From contig NZ_SWJE01000001.1 in assembly GCF_005144415.1 (NCBI RefSeq), positions 413,364 through 477,363 of the forward strand: a stretch of DNA of 64,000 bases, read 5' to 3'. The translations under genes and the position numbers were made by a program. This document shows positions 43,617 through 51,568 of the stretch, piece after piece. How positions within the stretch are numbered: the first letter of the stretch is position 1; every line of letters begins with the position of its first letter. Source of the DNA: Trinickia terrae (GTDB lineage Bacteria > Pseudomonadota > Gammaproteobacteria > Burkholderiales > Burkholderiaceae). The notes beneath the pieces were generated by a model that did no database searches, was not told where the DNA came from, and saw nothing but the letters and a program-made list of their open reading frames with translations.

Positions 43617-43633
43617 ATATTCATCCTGAATAT
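43617..43633. promoter_or_regulatory. Inverted repeat, candidate LysR operator
   Basis: ATATTC-ATCCT-GAATAT is a perfect 6-bp inverted repeat in the divergent gap between the MFS gene and the LysR gene. It has the T-N11-A core expected of LysR boxes and lies 44 bp from the LysR start. Confidence 0.6.
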
Positions 43634-43676
43634 CAGAAATTTTTCGTCGCATCGTTCGATAAAACAGGATGATTGA

Positions 43677-44597
43677 ATGAGTCAGGTGAACTTCGATTTG
43701 GTGAGCCTGCGCAGCTTCGTCACGGGCATGGACCTGGGCAGCTTCGCCAAGGCGGCCGGCAAAGTCGGGCGCTCCACGTCCGCGATCAGCGCGCAGATCA
43801 AGAAGCTCGAGGAGCAGGCGGGCATGCCGCTGTTTCGCAAGGCCGGCCGCGGGCTGGCGCTGACCGACGCGGGCGAGACCATGCTGCGCTACGCGCGGCG
43901 GCTGGTCGAGCTGAACGACGAGGCGTCGGCGGCGGTGCGCGGCACCGATCTCGAAGGATGGGTGCGGCTCGGCCTGCAGGAGGACTTCGGCGAGACGCTC
44001 TTGCCGGAGGTGCTCGGCTCGTTTGCGCGGGCGCATCCGAAGGTGCGCGTCGAGGCGCGTGTCGCGCGCAACGTCGATCTGATGGCGCGGCTCGATGCGA
44101 ATGAGCTCGATCTTGCGCTGATCTGGGACAGCACGGCGGCATCGGCCTATTCGCGCCGCGCGGACGGGCGCGCCGATCGTGTCGCGCGGCCCGCGCTGCG
44201 CTGGATCGGCTCGAAGACGCTGAGCTGGCGCGTCGATTCGGGCGAGCCACTGCCGCTGATCGCTTTCGATGGACCTTGCGTGATGTACGACGCGGCGCGG
44301 GCCGCGCTCGATCGTGCGGGGATTCCCTGGCGCGTCGTGTTCACGAGCCCGAGCCTGGCGGGGTTGTGGGCGGCGGCGTCGGCGGGCCTTGGGTTGACCG
44401 TGCGCACGCTGTACGGCATGCCGTCGACGCTCATCGCCTTCGATGCGAAGGCGCACGGCTTGCCGCCGCTGCCCCAGTTTTCGCTGATGCTGCTGCGCGG
44501 GGCGTCCGCCGTGACGCCGCCGGTCGAACGGCTGGCGGAGCTGATGGTGGAGTCGGTGCGCAGCTTTGCGAATCCGCTCGATGGCGAAGCGGCGTAG
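43677..44597 (+). CDS. LysR-family regulator
   Basis: This 306-aa regulator has an N-terminal winged helix (FDLVSLRSFVTGMDLGSFAKAAGKVGRSTSAISAQIKKLEEQ within about residues 6-50) and a LysR effector domain. It is divergent from the MFS transporter and probably controls it through the operator at 43617-43633. ATG 43677 (MSQVNFDLVS) lies just after GGATGATTGA. Confidence 0.92.
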   Translation: MSQVNFDLVSLRSFVTGMDLGSFAKAAGKVGRSTSAISAQIKKLEEQAGMPLFRKAGRGLALTDAGETMLRYARRLVELNDEASAAVRGTDLEGWVRLGLQEDFGETLLPEVLGSFARAHPKVRVEARVARNVDLMARLDANELDLALIWDSTAASAYSRRADGRADRVARPALRWIGSKTLSWRVDSGEPLPLIAFDGPCVMYDAARAALDRAGIPWRVVFTSPSLAGLWAAASAGLGLTVRTLYGMPSTLIAFDAKAHGLPPLPQFSLMLLRGASAVTPPVERLAELMVESVRSFANPLDGEAA

Positions 44598-44623
44598 TGA
44601 GGGGTGTGCTATCCGATGCTGCG

Positions 44624-45409
44624 CTACCGTTGCCGCCACGGTTCTCGCTGATGCCGCTGCACGGAGGCGAGCCGTTTGGTGCTCGACTGGACCGCCATTG
44701 CGATGACGGCCGCTTCGGCAAACGCTGCAGCGGGCGCTTGGCGCATCAGCGCGAATGAAAGCCAGAGACAGAACGCGGCGAACGAAAACCGTCCGAGCAC
44801 CATGCCGCGCAAGAGCGAGATGACGAAGTCAGGCCCGTGGGCGCGCTGCGACGATACCGACAGCACGATGCCGAGCAACGGGAACACCGCCAAGAGCCCG
44901 CTCCACTTCGCGCCGAGCATTCCCGACAGCGACGTGACGAGCAGCGTGAGCGCGGCTCCGGCCAGCATGCGGCCGATCAGGTCGCTGCGCGTGAGCGGCG
45001 CGCCCGCCGCGACACTTCTCGCGCGCGGCAGGAACGATTGACCGAACAAGACCGCTACCAACGCGACTGCCGCAGCCCAGGCCGGAGAGGCGGGCAACAG
45101 CGACAACGCGCAAGCCGAAACGAACCATGCAAGCAGACCGGAGCACAAGGCGAGGGGCCATGCACGCGTGCGGCAGGTCCATGCATAGGCGAAGTTGAAT
45201 GCTTCGGACGCGAGGATTGCCGACAGCGAGAGTATCGCGGCGTGCGCGCCGAATAGCGGGCCGTGCTGGAGGACGAGCAGATAAAGAATCGGACCTGCGA
45301 CGACAGGCAAGCCTGCGAGCCATCCGGCAATGGATGGCCCCCACCACTTTCCGGACGACGAGACGATCAACAGGAATGCCGGGACAAGCGTGAGCTTGAG
45401 AGCGAGCAT
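44624..45409 (-). CDS. Hypothetical multi-pass membrane protein
   Basis: This 261-aa protein has about eight hydrophobic helices (first LTLVPAFLLIVSSSG, then WLAGLPVVAGPILYLLVL and others) with a GAKWSGLLAVFPLLGIVL segment typical of small exporters or of DMT-like folds, but no family is certain. It converges with the LysR gene, 26 bp apart. The last 15 residues are basic and cytoplasmic. Function unknown. Confidence 0.7.
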   Translation of the reverse strand: MLALKLTLVPAFLLIVSSSGKWWGPSIAGWLAGLPVVAGPILYLLVLQHGPLFGAHAAILSLSAILASEAFNFAYAWTCRTRAWPLALCSGLLAWFVSACALSLLPASPAWAAAVALVAVLFGQSFLPRARSVAAGAPLTRSDLIGRMLAGAALTLLVTSLSGMLGAKWSGLLAVFPLLGIVLSVSSQRAHGPDFVISLLRGMVLGRFSFAAFCLWLSFALMRQAPAAAFAEAAVIAMAVQSSTKRLASVQRHQREPWRQR

Positions 45410-45792
45410 GGTGGCATGCAGGTGGGATTAAAGACAGATTTTATAACGTGAGCGGTGAGTTCCGATTCGGCATGCTCGTGTCGGAGCAGCACTGCCAGCG
45501 TTAACCCTCGCTGCGATAGGCGCGTGTGACGTGCCGCTGCTGCCGGACGCGACGGCGATGAGCACCTTGGCGCTCTCCGCCGCCAATGTTCGCTAGCGAT
45601 CATCCCCGCCATTTATCTCCCTGCTTTCAAGTCCATTCATACCAATGCGTGGGGCTGCGCACGGTTCTCGCATCCGGGACCGCCTAACGTAACTTCACGC
45701 AATGGGGGGGCAGTCCGCGTGATTCACTAGCGCTGCCAGATGAAACGAGTATGGGTCGACGAGGATCCAGGCAAGATAATTAGGATTTCAAA
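45410..45792. other. Gap upstream of the glycine-rich gene
   Basis: About 380 bp with no recognised gene. The 3' part becomes AT-richer (CAAGATAATTAGGATTTCAAA just before ATG 45793) and presumably holds the promoter of the glycine-rich gene; GATAAT at about 45775-45780 could be its -10. No other structure was seen. Confidence 0.4.
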
Positions 45793-47361
45793 ATGAATAA
45801 ATATAACCGGGGATATAGGGGGCGGGTGCCGTTGAAAATGCTGGCGGTGCTGACAGTCAGTCTGCATGTGGCGGCGGCATACGCCCAGCAAGACGGCGGT
45901 ACGACGGCCTACGCGGTGCCGGATCACGGCGTAATGATGGAGAGCCAGGCACAGCAGTCGGAAGCGCCCTCGACCGGGCAGAGTGCGGCGAGTGATTGCC
46001 CGTTAACCGGGGCGACAGATTGCCCGCGCAGGGACGTTGACCTGTCGTTGACGGATGAGACCTCGAGCGGATATGGCGATGACGTTTCATCCGGCAGCGA
46101 TGCTGGAGGTGCCGGAGTGGCCGGCTTCGCGGGCAGCGGTGGCGGCGGACGCGGCACGGGCTCGGGAAGTCCGGGCACGGCGACGACCGGCGGTGACGGG
46201 GGGCACGGGGGCAATGGTGGCGCCGGCGTCGGATCCGGTGGGCCGGGTGCGGCAGGCAACACCCCCGGGGGTTCGGGCAACGGAAACGCTGGGAGTACCG
46301 GAAGCACCGGAAGCAAAGGCTCGGGCAATGGCGGTTCGGGTAGCGGCGGACAGGGCGCTGGTGGGCAAGGTGCCGGAGGAAGCGGTGCTGGCGGACAGGG
46401 CGCTGGCGGGCAAGGTGCCGGAGGAAGCGGTGCTGGCGGACAGGGCGCTGGTGGGCAAGGTGCCGGAGGAAGCGGTGCTGGCGGACAGGGCGCTGGTGGG
46501 CAAGGTGCCGGAGGAAGCGGTGCTGGCGGACAGGGCGCTGGTGGGCAAGGTGCGGGAGGAAGCGGTGCAGGTGGTCAGGGCACTGGTGGGCAAGGTGCGG
46601 GAGGAAGCGGTGCAGGTGGTCAGGGTAGTGGTGGGCAAGGTGCGGGAGGAAGCGGTGCAGGTGGTCAGGGTAGTGGTGGGCAAGGTGCTGGAGGAAGCGG
46701 TGCAGGCGGACAGGGCGGTGGCGGTCAGGGATCGGGCGGAAAAGGCTCAGGCGGCGAGGGTGCTGGTGGACAAGGTTCCGGAGGAAGCGGTGCTGGCGGT
46801 CAAGGCGCTGGTGGTCAGGGCTCCGGCGGAAAGGGCTCAGGCGGCCAAGGCGCCGGTGGACAAGGTTCCGGAGGAAGCGGTGCCGGTGGCCAGGGAGCTG
46901 GCGGTCAGGGATCGGGCGGAAAAGGCTCGGGCGGCGAGGGCGCTGGTGGACAAGGTTCCGGAGGAAGCGGTGCCGGTGGCAAGGGAGCTGGCGGTCAGGG
47001 ATCGGGTGGAAAAGGCTCAGGCGGCGAAGGCGCTGGTGGTCAAGGTTCCGGAGGAAGTGGTGCCGGTGGCCAGGGAACTGGCGGTCAGGGATCGGGCGGA
47101 AAAGGCTCAGGTGGAAAAGGCTCAGGCGGCGAAGGCGCTGGTGGTCAAGGTTCCGGAGGAAGCGGTGCCGGTGGCCAGGGAGCTGGCGGTCAGGGATCGG
47201 GCGGAAAAGGCACGGGCGGAAAAGGCTCAGGCGGCGAAGGCGCTGGTGGTCAAGGTTCCGGTGGAAGTGGTGCAGGTGGTCAAGGCTCAAGCGGCAAGGG
47301 CTCAGGCGGCCAGGGCGGTGGCGGAAACGGTGGTCACGGCGGTAGCAACGGCTCTCACTAA
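45793..47361 (+). CDS. Secreted glycine-rich GGxGx pentad-repeat protein
   Basis: This 522-aa protein has a signal peptide (MLAVLTVSLHVAAAYA core, cleavage near residue 31), then an acidic 80-residue region with two Cys (ASDCPLTGATDC, about 68-77), then a Gly-rich linker, and from about residue 178 to 514 a repeat region of about 66 pentads of the form G-G-[QSKEN]-G-[AST]. The C-terminus is GGHGGSNGSH. The motif resembles glycine-rich structural proteins and PGRS-like proteins in composition, but no family is recognised. Secretion, adhesive, matrix or elastic roles are possible. The gene stands alone; a 12-bp-stem hairpin lies 83 bp after its stop. Long open frames on other strands and frames across it are by-products of the repeat. 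Confidence 0.8.
   Translation: MNKYNRGYRGRVPLKMLAVLTVSLHVAAAYAQQDGGTTAYAVPDHGVMMESQAQQSEAPSTGQSAASDCPLTGATDCPRRDVDLSLTDETSSGYGDDVSSGSDAGGAGVAGFAGSGGGGRGTGSGSPGTATTGGDGGHGGNGGAGVGSGGPGAAGNTPGGSGNGNAGSTGSTGSKGSGNGGSGSGGQGAGGQGAGGSGAGGQGAGGQGAGGSGAGGQGAGGQGAGGSGAGGQGAGGQGAGGSGAGGQGAGGQGAGGSGAGGQGTGGQGAGGSGAGGQGSGGQGAGGSGAGGQGSGGQGAGGSGAGGQGGGGQGSGGKGSGGEGAGGQGSGGSGAGGQGAGGQGSGGKGSGGQGAGGQGSGGSGAGGQGAGGQGSGGKGSGGEGAGGQGSGGSGAGGKGAGGQGSGGKGSGGEGAGGQGSGGSGAGGQGTGGQGSGGKGSGGKGSGGEGAGGQGSGGSGAGGQGAGGQGSGGKGTGGKGSGGEGAGGQGSGGSGAGGQGSSGKGSGGQGGGGNGGHGGSNGSH
46345..47310. repeat. Nested tandem repeats (15/45/90 bp)
   Basis: The 15-bp pentad unit is organised into near-identical 45-bp units from about 46345 to 46720 (GAGGQGAGGSGAGGQ pattern, about eight copies) and then into 90-bp units starting at 46726, 46816, 46906, 46996 and 47086, with one 105-bp unit before 47191 carrying an added pentad. 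The nested pattern shows growth by successive duplications of larger blocks. Confidence 0.9.
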
Positions 47362-47443
47362 AAACCCGTCAGTACCTCACGGACTCCAAAATAACTACAA
47401 GATAAATTCTCAATAGACGTTCGCGCCGACTTCACAGCGCACC

Positions 47444-47471
47444 GGGTTAGGGGGCGAAAGCCCCCTAACCC
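47444..47471. terminator. Strong hairpin between convergent genes
   Basis: GGGTTAGGGGGC-GAAA-GCCCCCTAACCC is a perfect 12-bp stem with a GNRA-type tetraloop, between the glycine-rich gene (+) and the dsbA-like gene (-). No T-run follows on either side, so it may act as a bidirectional barrier or RNA-stabilising end rather than a classical terminator. Confidence 0.65.
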
Positions 47472-47475
47472 TCTC

Positions 47476-48120
47476 TCACGCGTTCTCGGCCAGAATTTGC
47501 CGGATGGCCTGCTCGAATGCTTCCACGGGCTGTCCGCCCGACACCAGATAGCGTTGATTGAAGATGATCGACGGCACCGACTGGATGCCCATCGCCTGGT
47601 GTTCCCGTTCTTCCGCGCGAACCTCGTCGGCGTAGTCTCCGCTGCGGAGCACGTCGCGCGCCTTCGCGGCGTCGAGTCCGACCGATTGTGCGGCATCGAC
47701 CAGCACGTCGTGGTTGCTCGGGTCCTTGCCGTCGGCGTGATAGGCGCGCATCAGCGCCAGCTTCAGCGGCAGCTGCTTGCCTTCGATGCCGGCCCAATGC
47801 AGCAAGCGATGCGCGTCGAAGGTGTTGTAGACGCGCGTGCGCGGGCCGAACGTGAAGCCGACGCTCGCGCCGCGATCGCGGATCATGGCCTGCGTCTCGG
47901 CGATCTGTGCAGGCGTGCGTCCGTATTTCTTGCCGAGATAGTCGACCACGTCCTCGCCGCCTGGCCCCATCTGCGGATTCAGCTCGAACGGGTGCATGAC
48001 GACCTGCGCGTCGACTTCATTGCCGAGGCGCGACAGCGCGAGCTGGAGCGAGGATAGGCCGATAGCGCACCACGGGCATGCGATATCGGAGACAAAATCG
48101 ATTCTGAGCGGTTGTGTCAT
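47476..48120 (-). CDS. DsbA-family oxidoreductase (FrnE-like)
   Basis: This 214-aa protein has the thioredoxin-fold active site SDIACPWCAIG (CPWC, about residues 13-16) and the helical insertion and C-terminal PSIIFNQRYLVSGGQP with its cis-Pro. It lacks a signal peptide, so it acts in the cytoplasm, like FrnE in Deinococcus. The role is disulfide or thiol redox repair, possibly of a polyketide-like or stress substrate. ATG 48120 gives MTQPLRIDFVSD; the longer open frame upstream is unlikely. Confidence 0.9.
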   Translation of the reverse strand: MTQPLRIDFVSDIACPWCAIGLSSLQLALSRLGNEVDAQVVMHPFELNPQMGPGGEDVVDYLGKKYGRTPAQIAETQAMIRDRGASVGFTFGPRTRVYNTFDAHRLLHWAGIEGKQLPLKLALMRAYHADGKDPSNHDVLVDAAQSVGLDAAKARDVLRSGDYADEVRAEEREHQAMGIQSVPSIIFNQRYLVSGGQPVEAFEQAIRQILAENA

Positions 48121-48325
48121 GGCTTTCCTGATGGCAATAACCTGTTGCGCGGCACGCCTTTGCATGCGAGCGGCAGGGTCCGAAAGGGTAGCGTGAATCG
48201 CCGTTGCTTGCAGGAGCTGCAACAGGTCTACCATATGCGGGCAACTGTCCGCGAGCGGCGCGTCAACTTCACGCGAATGGCTCGCGCAACGCCATGCATA
48301 CGATGTAGCAGCGAAGGAGAGTTCC

Positions 48326-49705
48326 ATGACTCAACGCTTCGAAGCAATCATCATCGGCACCGGACAATCCGGCCCGCCGCTCGCCGCGCGGTTGTCCGGC
48401 GCGGGCATGAAGGTAGCCATCGTCGAGCGCTCGCAGTTCGGCGGCACTTGCGTGAACACGGGCTGCATCCCCACCAAGACGTTGATCGCCAGCGCCTATG
48501 CGGCCCGCTTGGCTCAGCGGGCCGACGAGTACGGCGTGGTGATCGGCGGGCCGGTCACGGTCGACATGAAGAAGGTGAAGGCTCGCAAGGACCAGATCTC
48601 CGGGCGCTCGAGCCGCAACGTGGAGAAGTGGGTCCGCGGCCTCGCGAACTGCACGGTCTACCAGGGCCACGCCCGCTTCGAAAGCGCGCATGCCGTGCGA
48701 GTCGGCGACGAGCTGCTGGAGGCGGAGCGGATCTTCATCGACGTCGGCGGGCGTGCGCTGGTTCCGCCGATGCCCGGCCTGGACCAGGTTCCCTATCTCA
48801 CCAGCTCGAGCATGCTGGACGTGGACTTCCTGCCGGAGCACTTGATTGTCGTCGGCGGCAGCTACGTGGGTCTCGAGTTCGGTCAGATGTACCGGCGCTT
48901 CGGGTCGCGGGTGACGATCGTCGAGAAAGGCCCGCGCCTGATCGGGCGCGAGGACGAGGACGTGTCGCAGGCGGTCAAGGAAATCCTCGAAAGCGAGGGC
49001 ATCGACGTTCAACTCGACGCCAACTGCCTGAGCGCGCGACGCGATGGAGACAACGTGGTCGTCGGGCTGGATTGCGCCACGGGGGCGCGTGAAGCCGCGG
49101 GCTCGCATCTGCTGCTCGCCGTCGGGCGCGTGCCGAACACCGGCGATCTCGGCTTGGACCGCGCCGGCGTCGAGACGGACGCGCGTGGCTACATCAAGGT
49201 CGACGAGCAATTGCGCACGAATGTCCCCGGCATCTGGGCGATGGGCGATTGCAACGGTCGCGGCGGGTTCACGCATACGTCGTACCACGACCATGAGATC
49301 GTTGCGGCAAACCTTCTCGACGACGACCCGCGCCAAGTGTCGGACCGCATCACGGCCTACGCCATGTTCATCGATCCGCCGCTTGGCCGTGTCGGCATGA
49401 CGCAAGCCGAGGCGATGCAATCGGGACGCAAGCTGCTGGTCGGAACGCGCCCGATGACGCGCGTCGGACGCGCCGTGGAAAAAGGCGAGAGCCAGGGCTT
49501 CATGAAGGCGATCGTCGACGCGGATACCGGGGCCATACTCGGCGCCTCGATCCTGGGCGTGACGGGCGACGAAGTCGTTCATGCGCTGCTCGACGTGATG
49601 TATGCAAAGGCGCCCTACACGACGATCAGCCGCGCGGTGCACATCCATCCGACCGTGTCGGAACTGGTGCCGACGCTGCTCCAGGATCTGCATCCGCTGA
49701 ATTGA
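48326..49705 (+). CDS. FAD-dependent pyridine-nucleotide disulfide oxidoreductase (mercuric reductase-like)
   Basis: This 459-aa flavoprotein has the FAD motif IIIGTGQSGPPLA, the redox-active GGTCVNTGCIPTKT (Cys40-45 region), an NAD(P) motif VVGGSYVGLEFGQMY, WAMGDCNGRGGFT and a dimer domain ending in the active-site base VHIHPTVSELVPTLL. It belongs with MerA/lipoamide-dehydrogenase relatives but lacks the MerA N-terminal metal-binding domain and C-terminal vicinal Cys pair, so mercury reduction is not implied. It is followed by a beta-galactosidase after 29 bp. Confidence 0.9.
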   Translation: MTQRFEAIIIGTGQSGPPLAARLSGAGMKVAIVERSQFGGTCVNTGCIPTKTLIASAYAARLAQRADEYGVVIGGPVTVDMKKVKARKDQISGRSSRNVEKWVRGLANCTVYQGHARFESAHAVRVGDELLEAERIFIDVGGRALVPPMPGLDQVPYLTSSSMLDVDFLPEHLIVVGGSYVGLEFGQMYRRFGSRVTIVEKGPRLIGREDEDVSQAVKEILESEGIDVQLDANCLSARRDGDNVVVGLDCATGAREAAGSHLLLAVGRVPNTGDLGLDRAGVETDARGYIKVDEQLRTNVPGIWAMGDCNGRGGFTHTSYHDHEIVAANLLDDDPRQVSDRITAYAMFIDPPLGRVGMTQAEAMQSGRKLLVGTRPMTRVGRAVEKGESQGFMKAIVDADTGAILGASILGVTGDEVVHALLDVMYAKAPYTTISRAVHIHPTVSELVPTLLQDLHPLN

Positions 49706-49734
49706 CGAGGGATAGGTCGAAGGGGATCGAATCC

Positions 49735-51558
49735 ATGCACACGTTTTCCTTCAGCGAAGACGGCAGCGCCTTTCTGCTCGACGGCCGCCCGTTTCAGATC
49801 CGTAGCGGCGAGCTGCATCCGGCGCGCATCCCCTTCGAATATTGGCGGCATCGCATCCGGATGACGAAGGCGATGGGCATGAACACCATCGCGCTCTACG
49901 TCATGTGGAATTACCACGAGACGAGTCCCGGCCGCTTCGACTTCCACAGCGAGAACCGCGACATCGAAGCGTTCATCCGCCTGTGCCAGTCGGAGGGAAT
50001 GTGGGTGCTGCTGCGGCCTGGCCCGTACGTCTGCGCTGAATGGGACTTGGGCGGCCTCCCTTCCTATCTGTTGAGCTACCCCGGCATCCAGCTCAGGACC
50101 GATTCGGCCCATGATCCGCGCTACATGTCGGCGGTCGCGCGCTACATCGGCGAACTGACCCCGCGCGTGAAGCCGCTGATGGCGTGCAATGGCGGCCCGG
50201 TCCTGATGATCCAGATCGAGAACGAGTTCGGCTCGTATGCCGGCAACCCGGCTTACCTCGAGGAAATCCGGCAACTCTGGCTGGATGGCGGCATCGAAGG
50301 CCCGTTCTATACCGAAGACGGCATCGCTCAACTGCGTGAGAATCGCTCGACCATAACAGGCGGCGCGATTGCGTTGAGCAACGGCGACGCCGCGCAAATC
50401 GCGGCGGCAAGGCAGGCATTTCCGGAGGTTCCGGTCATGGCGGGCGAGGTTTATCCGGGCTGGCTCACGCATTGGGGCGATGCGGCGCTGCAGGGCGCCA
50501 GCGTCGATATTTCCGGCACGCTCGATGCGCTGATGCAGCAGGGCCTCTCGTTCAATCTCTACGTCATTCATGGCGGCACGAGCTTCGGTTTCTACGCGGG
50601 GGCCAACGTCGACCCCGATTCCGGCGTCTACCAGCCCGACATCACGAGCTACGACTACGCGGCGCCCGTCAGCGAGCAAGGCGTGGCGACGCCGAAATAC
50701 ATGACGTACCGCAGCATCATTGCGCGATACCTGTCGGCGCCGCAGCCCGAGGCGCCCGAGCCCATCGCGACGATCGAGCGCCGCGGGGACAGGGCCTTGA
50801 TGCCGGAGCCCTACGCGTCCGTTTGGGACAATCTGCCCGCCGCGCTTCCCGTCGAGCAGAGCCTCGATCCGCAGCCCTTCGAGGCATATGGACAGTCGTT
50901 CGGCTTCGTGCTTTACCGCAAGACGCTGCAGGACGGACGCGGCGGCGTGTTGCGAATCGGCGATGTCCACGATTACGCGGCTGTTTTCTCAGGCGGGCAA
51001 TACGTGGGCGGCGTATCGCGGGCGCTCGTGCCGGCGCGCTCCGCACAGTCTTTGCATGTGGTTCACGATGCGCCGCTCGTGCTTCCGTCGAAAGCCGGTG
51101 CGGCAGCGCTGGAAATCCTCGTGGAAGCGATGGGACGCGTCAACTACGGTCACGCGATGATCGACCGCAAGGGCATCCTGGGGCCTATCACGCTGGAGGA
51201 TTCGACGGGCGCGAGCGAAGTTCTCACGGGGTGGGAGGTGTTCCCGTTGCCGATGGACGAGGCTTTCATCGGCAACCTGCGGGCCGTCTGCTCGAACCCG
51301 GACAGGCCCGGGATGTTCTTTCGGGCGATGGTGTCGCTCGATGCGCTCGGCGACACCTATCTCGACATGAGTTGCTGGACGAAGGGCGTTGTCTGGGTCA
51401 ACGGCCGCAATCTTGGCCGCTACTGGAACATCGGCCCGCAAACGCGCTTGTTTTGTCCCGCGCCGTGGCTCAAGCAGGGCGAGAACGTGGTCATCGTCTT
51501 CGACTTGCACCAGACGGAGGCCAGGCCGATTGAACTCGCGCGCACGTTGTCAGGCTGA
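49735..51558 (+). CDS. GH35 beta-galactosidase
   Basis: This 607-aa cytoplasmic enzyme (no signal peptide) has the GH35 blocks: RSGELHPARIPFEYWRHRI near the N-terminus, YVMWNYHE, RPGPYVCAEWD, the acid/base Glu in MIQIENEFGSY (about residue 164) and the nucleophile Glu in VMAGEVYPGWLTHWGD (about 236). The C-terminal half contains jelly-roll domains, ending in the carbohydrate-contact SCWTKGVVWVNGRNLGRYW. It hydrolyses beta-galactosides. ATG 49735 follows AAGGGGATCGA. It converges with the alpha-galactosidase-like gene, 10 bp apart. Confidence 0.9.
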   Translation: MHTFSFSEDGSAFLLDGRPFQIRSGELHPARIPFEYWRHRIRMTKAMGMNTIALYVMWNYHETSPGRFDFHSENRDIEAFIRLCQSEGMWVLLRPGPYVCAEWDLGGLPSYLLSYPGIQLRTDSAHDPRYMSAVARYIGELTPRVKPLMACNGGPVLMIQIENEFGSYAGNPAYLEEIRQLWLDGGIEGPFYTEDGIAQLRENRSTITGGAIALSNGDAAQIAAARQAFPEVPVMAGEVYPGWLTHWGDAALQGASVDISGTLDALMQQGLSFNLYVIHGGTSFGFYAGANVDPDSGVYQPDITSYDYAAPVSEQGVATPKYMTYRSIIARYLSAPQPEAPEPIATIERRGDRALMPEPYASVWDNLPAALPVEQSLDPQPFEAYGQSFGFVLYRKTLQDGRGGVLRIGDVHDYAAVFSGGQYVGGVSRALVPARSAQSLHVVHDAPLVLPSKAGAAALEILVEAMGRVNYGHAMIDRKGILGPITLEDSTGASEVLTGWEVFPLPMDEAFIGNLRAVCSNPDRPGMFFRAMVSLDALGDTYLDMSCWTKGVVWVNGRNLGRYWNIGPQTRLFCPAPWLKQGENVVIVFDLHQTEARPIELARTLSG

Positions 51559-51568
51559 TGTGCGCGGC

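Noticed and set aside
45857..47290. Long minus-strand open frame across the glycine-rich repeat
   Set aside because: It is the mirror of a 15-bp-periodic repeat that stays open in several frames; the translation is His/Arg/Leu-rich with no start context.
46345..47310. Possible CRISPR-like array
   Set aside because: The repeat units are contiguous and coding with 15-bp phase; there are no unique spacers and no cas genes.
46055..47416. Second plus-frame open reading frame across the glycine-rich repeat
   Set aside because: Same cause: repeat periodicity keeps the frame open. The frame with a signal peptide (from 45793) is the gene.
48326..49705. Mercury resistance (MerA)
   Set aside because: No MerR, MerT or MerP genes are adjacent and the protein lacks the C-terminal vicinal cysteines typical of MerA.
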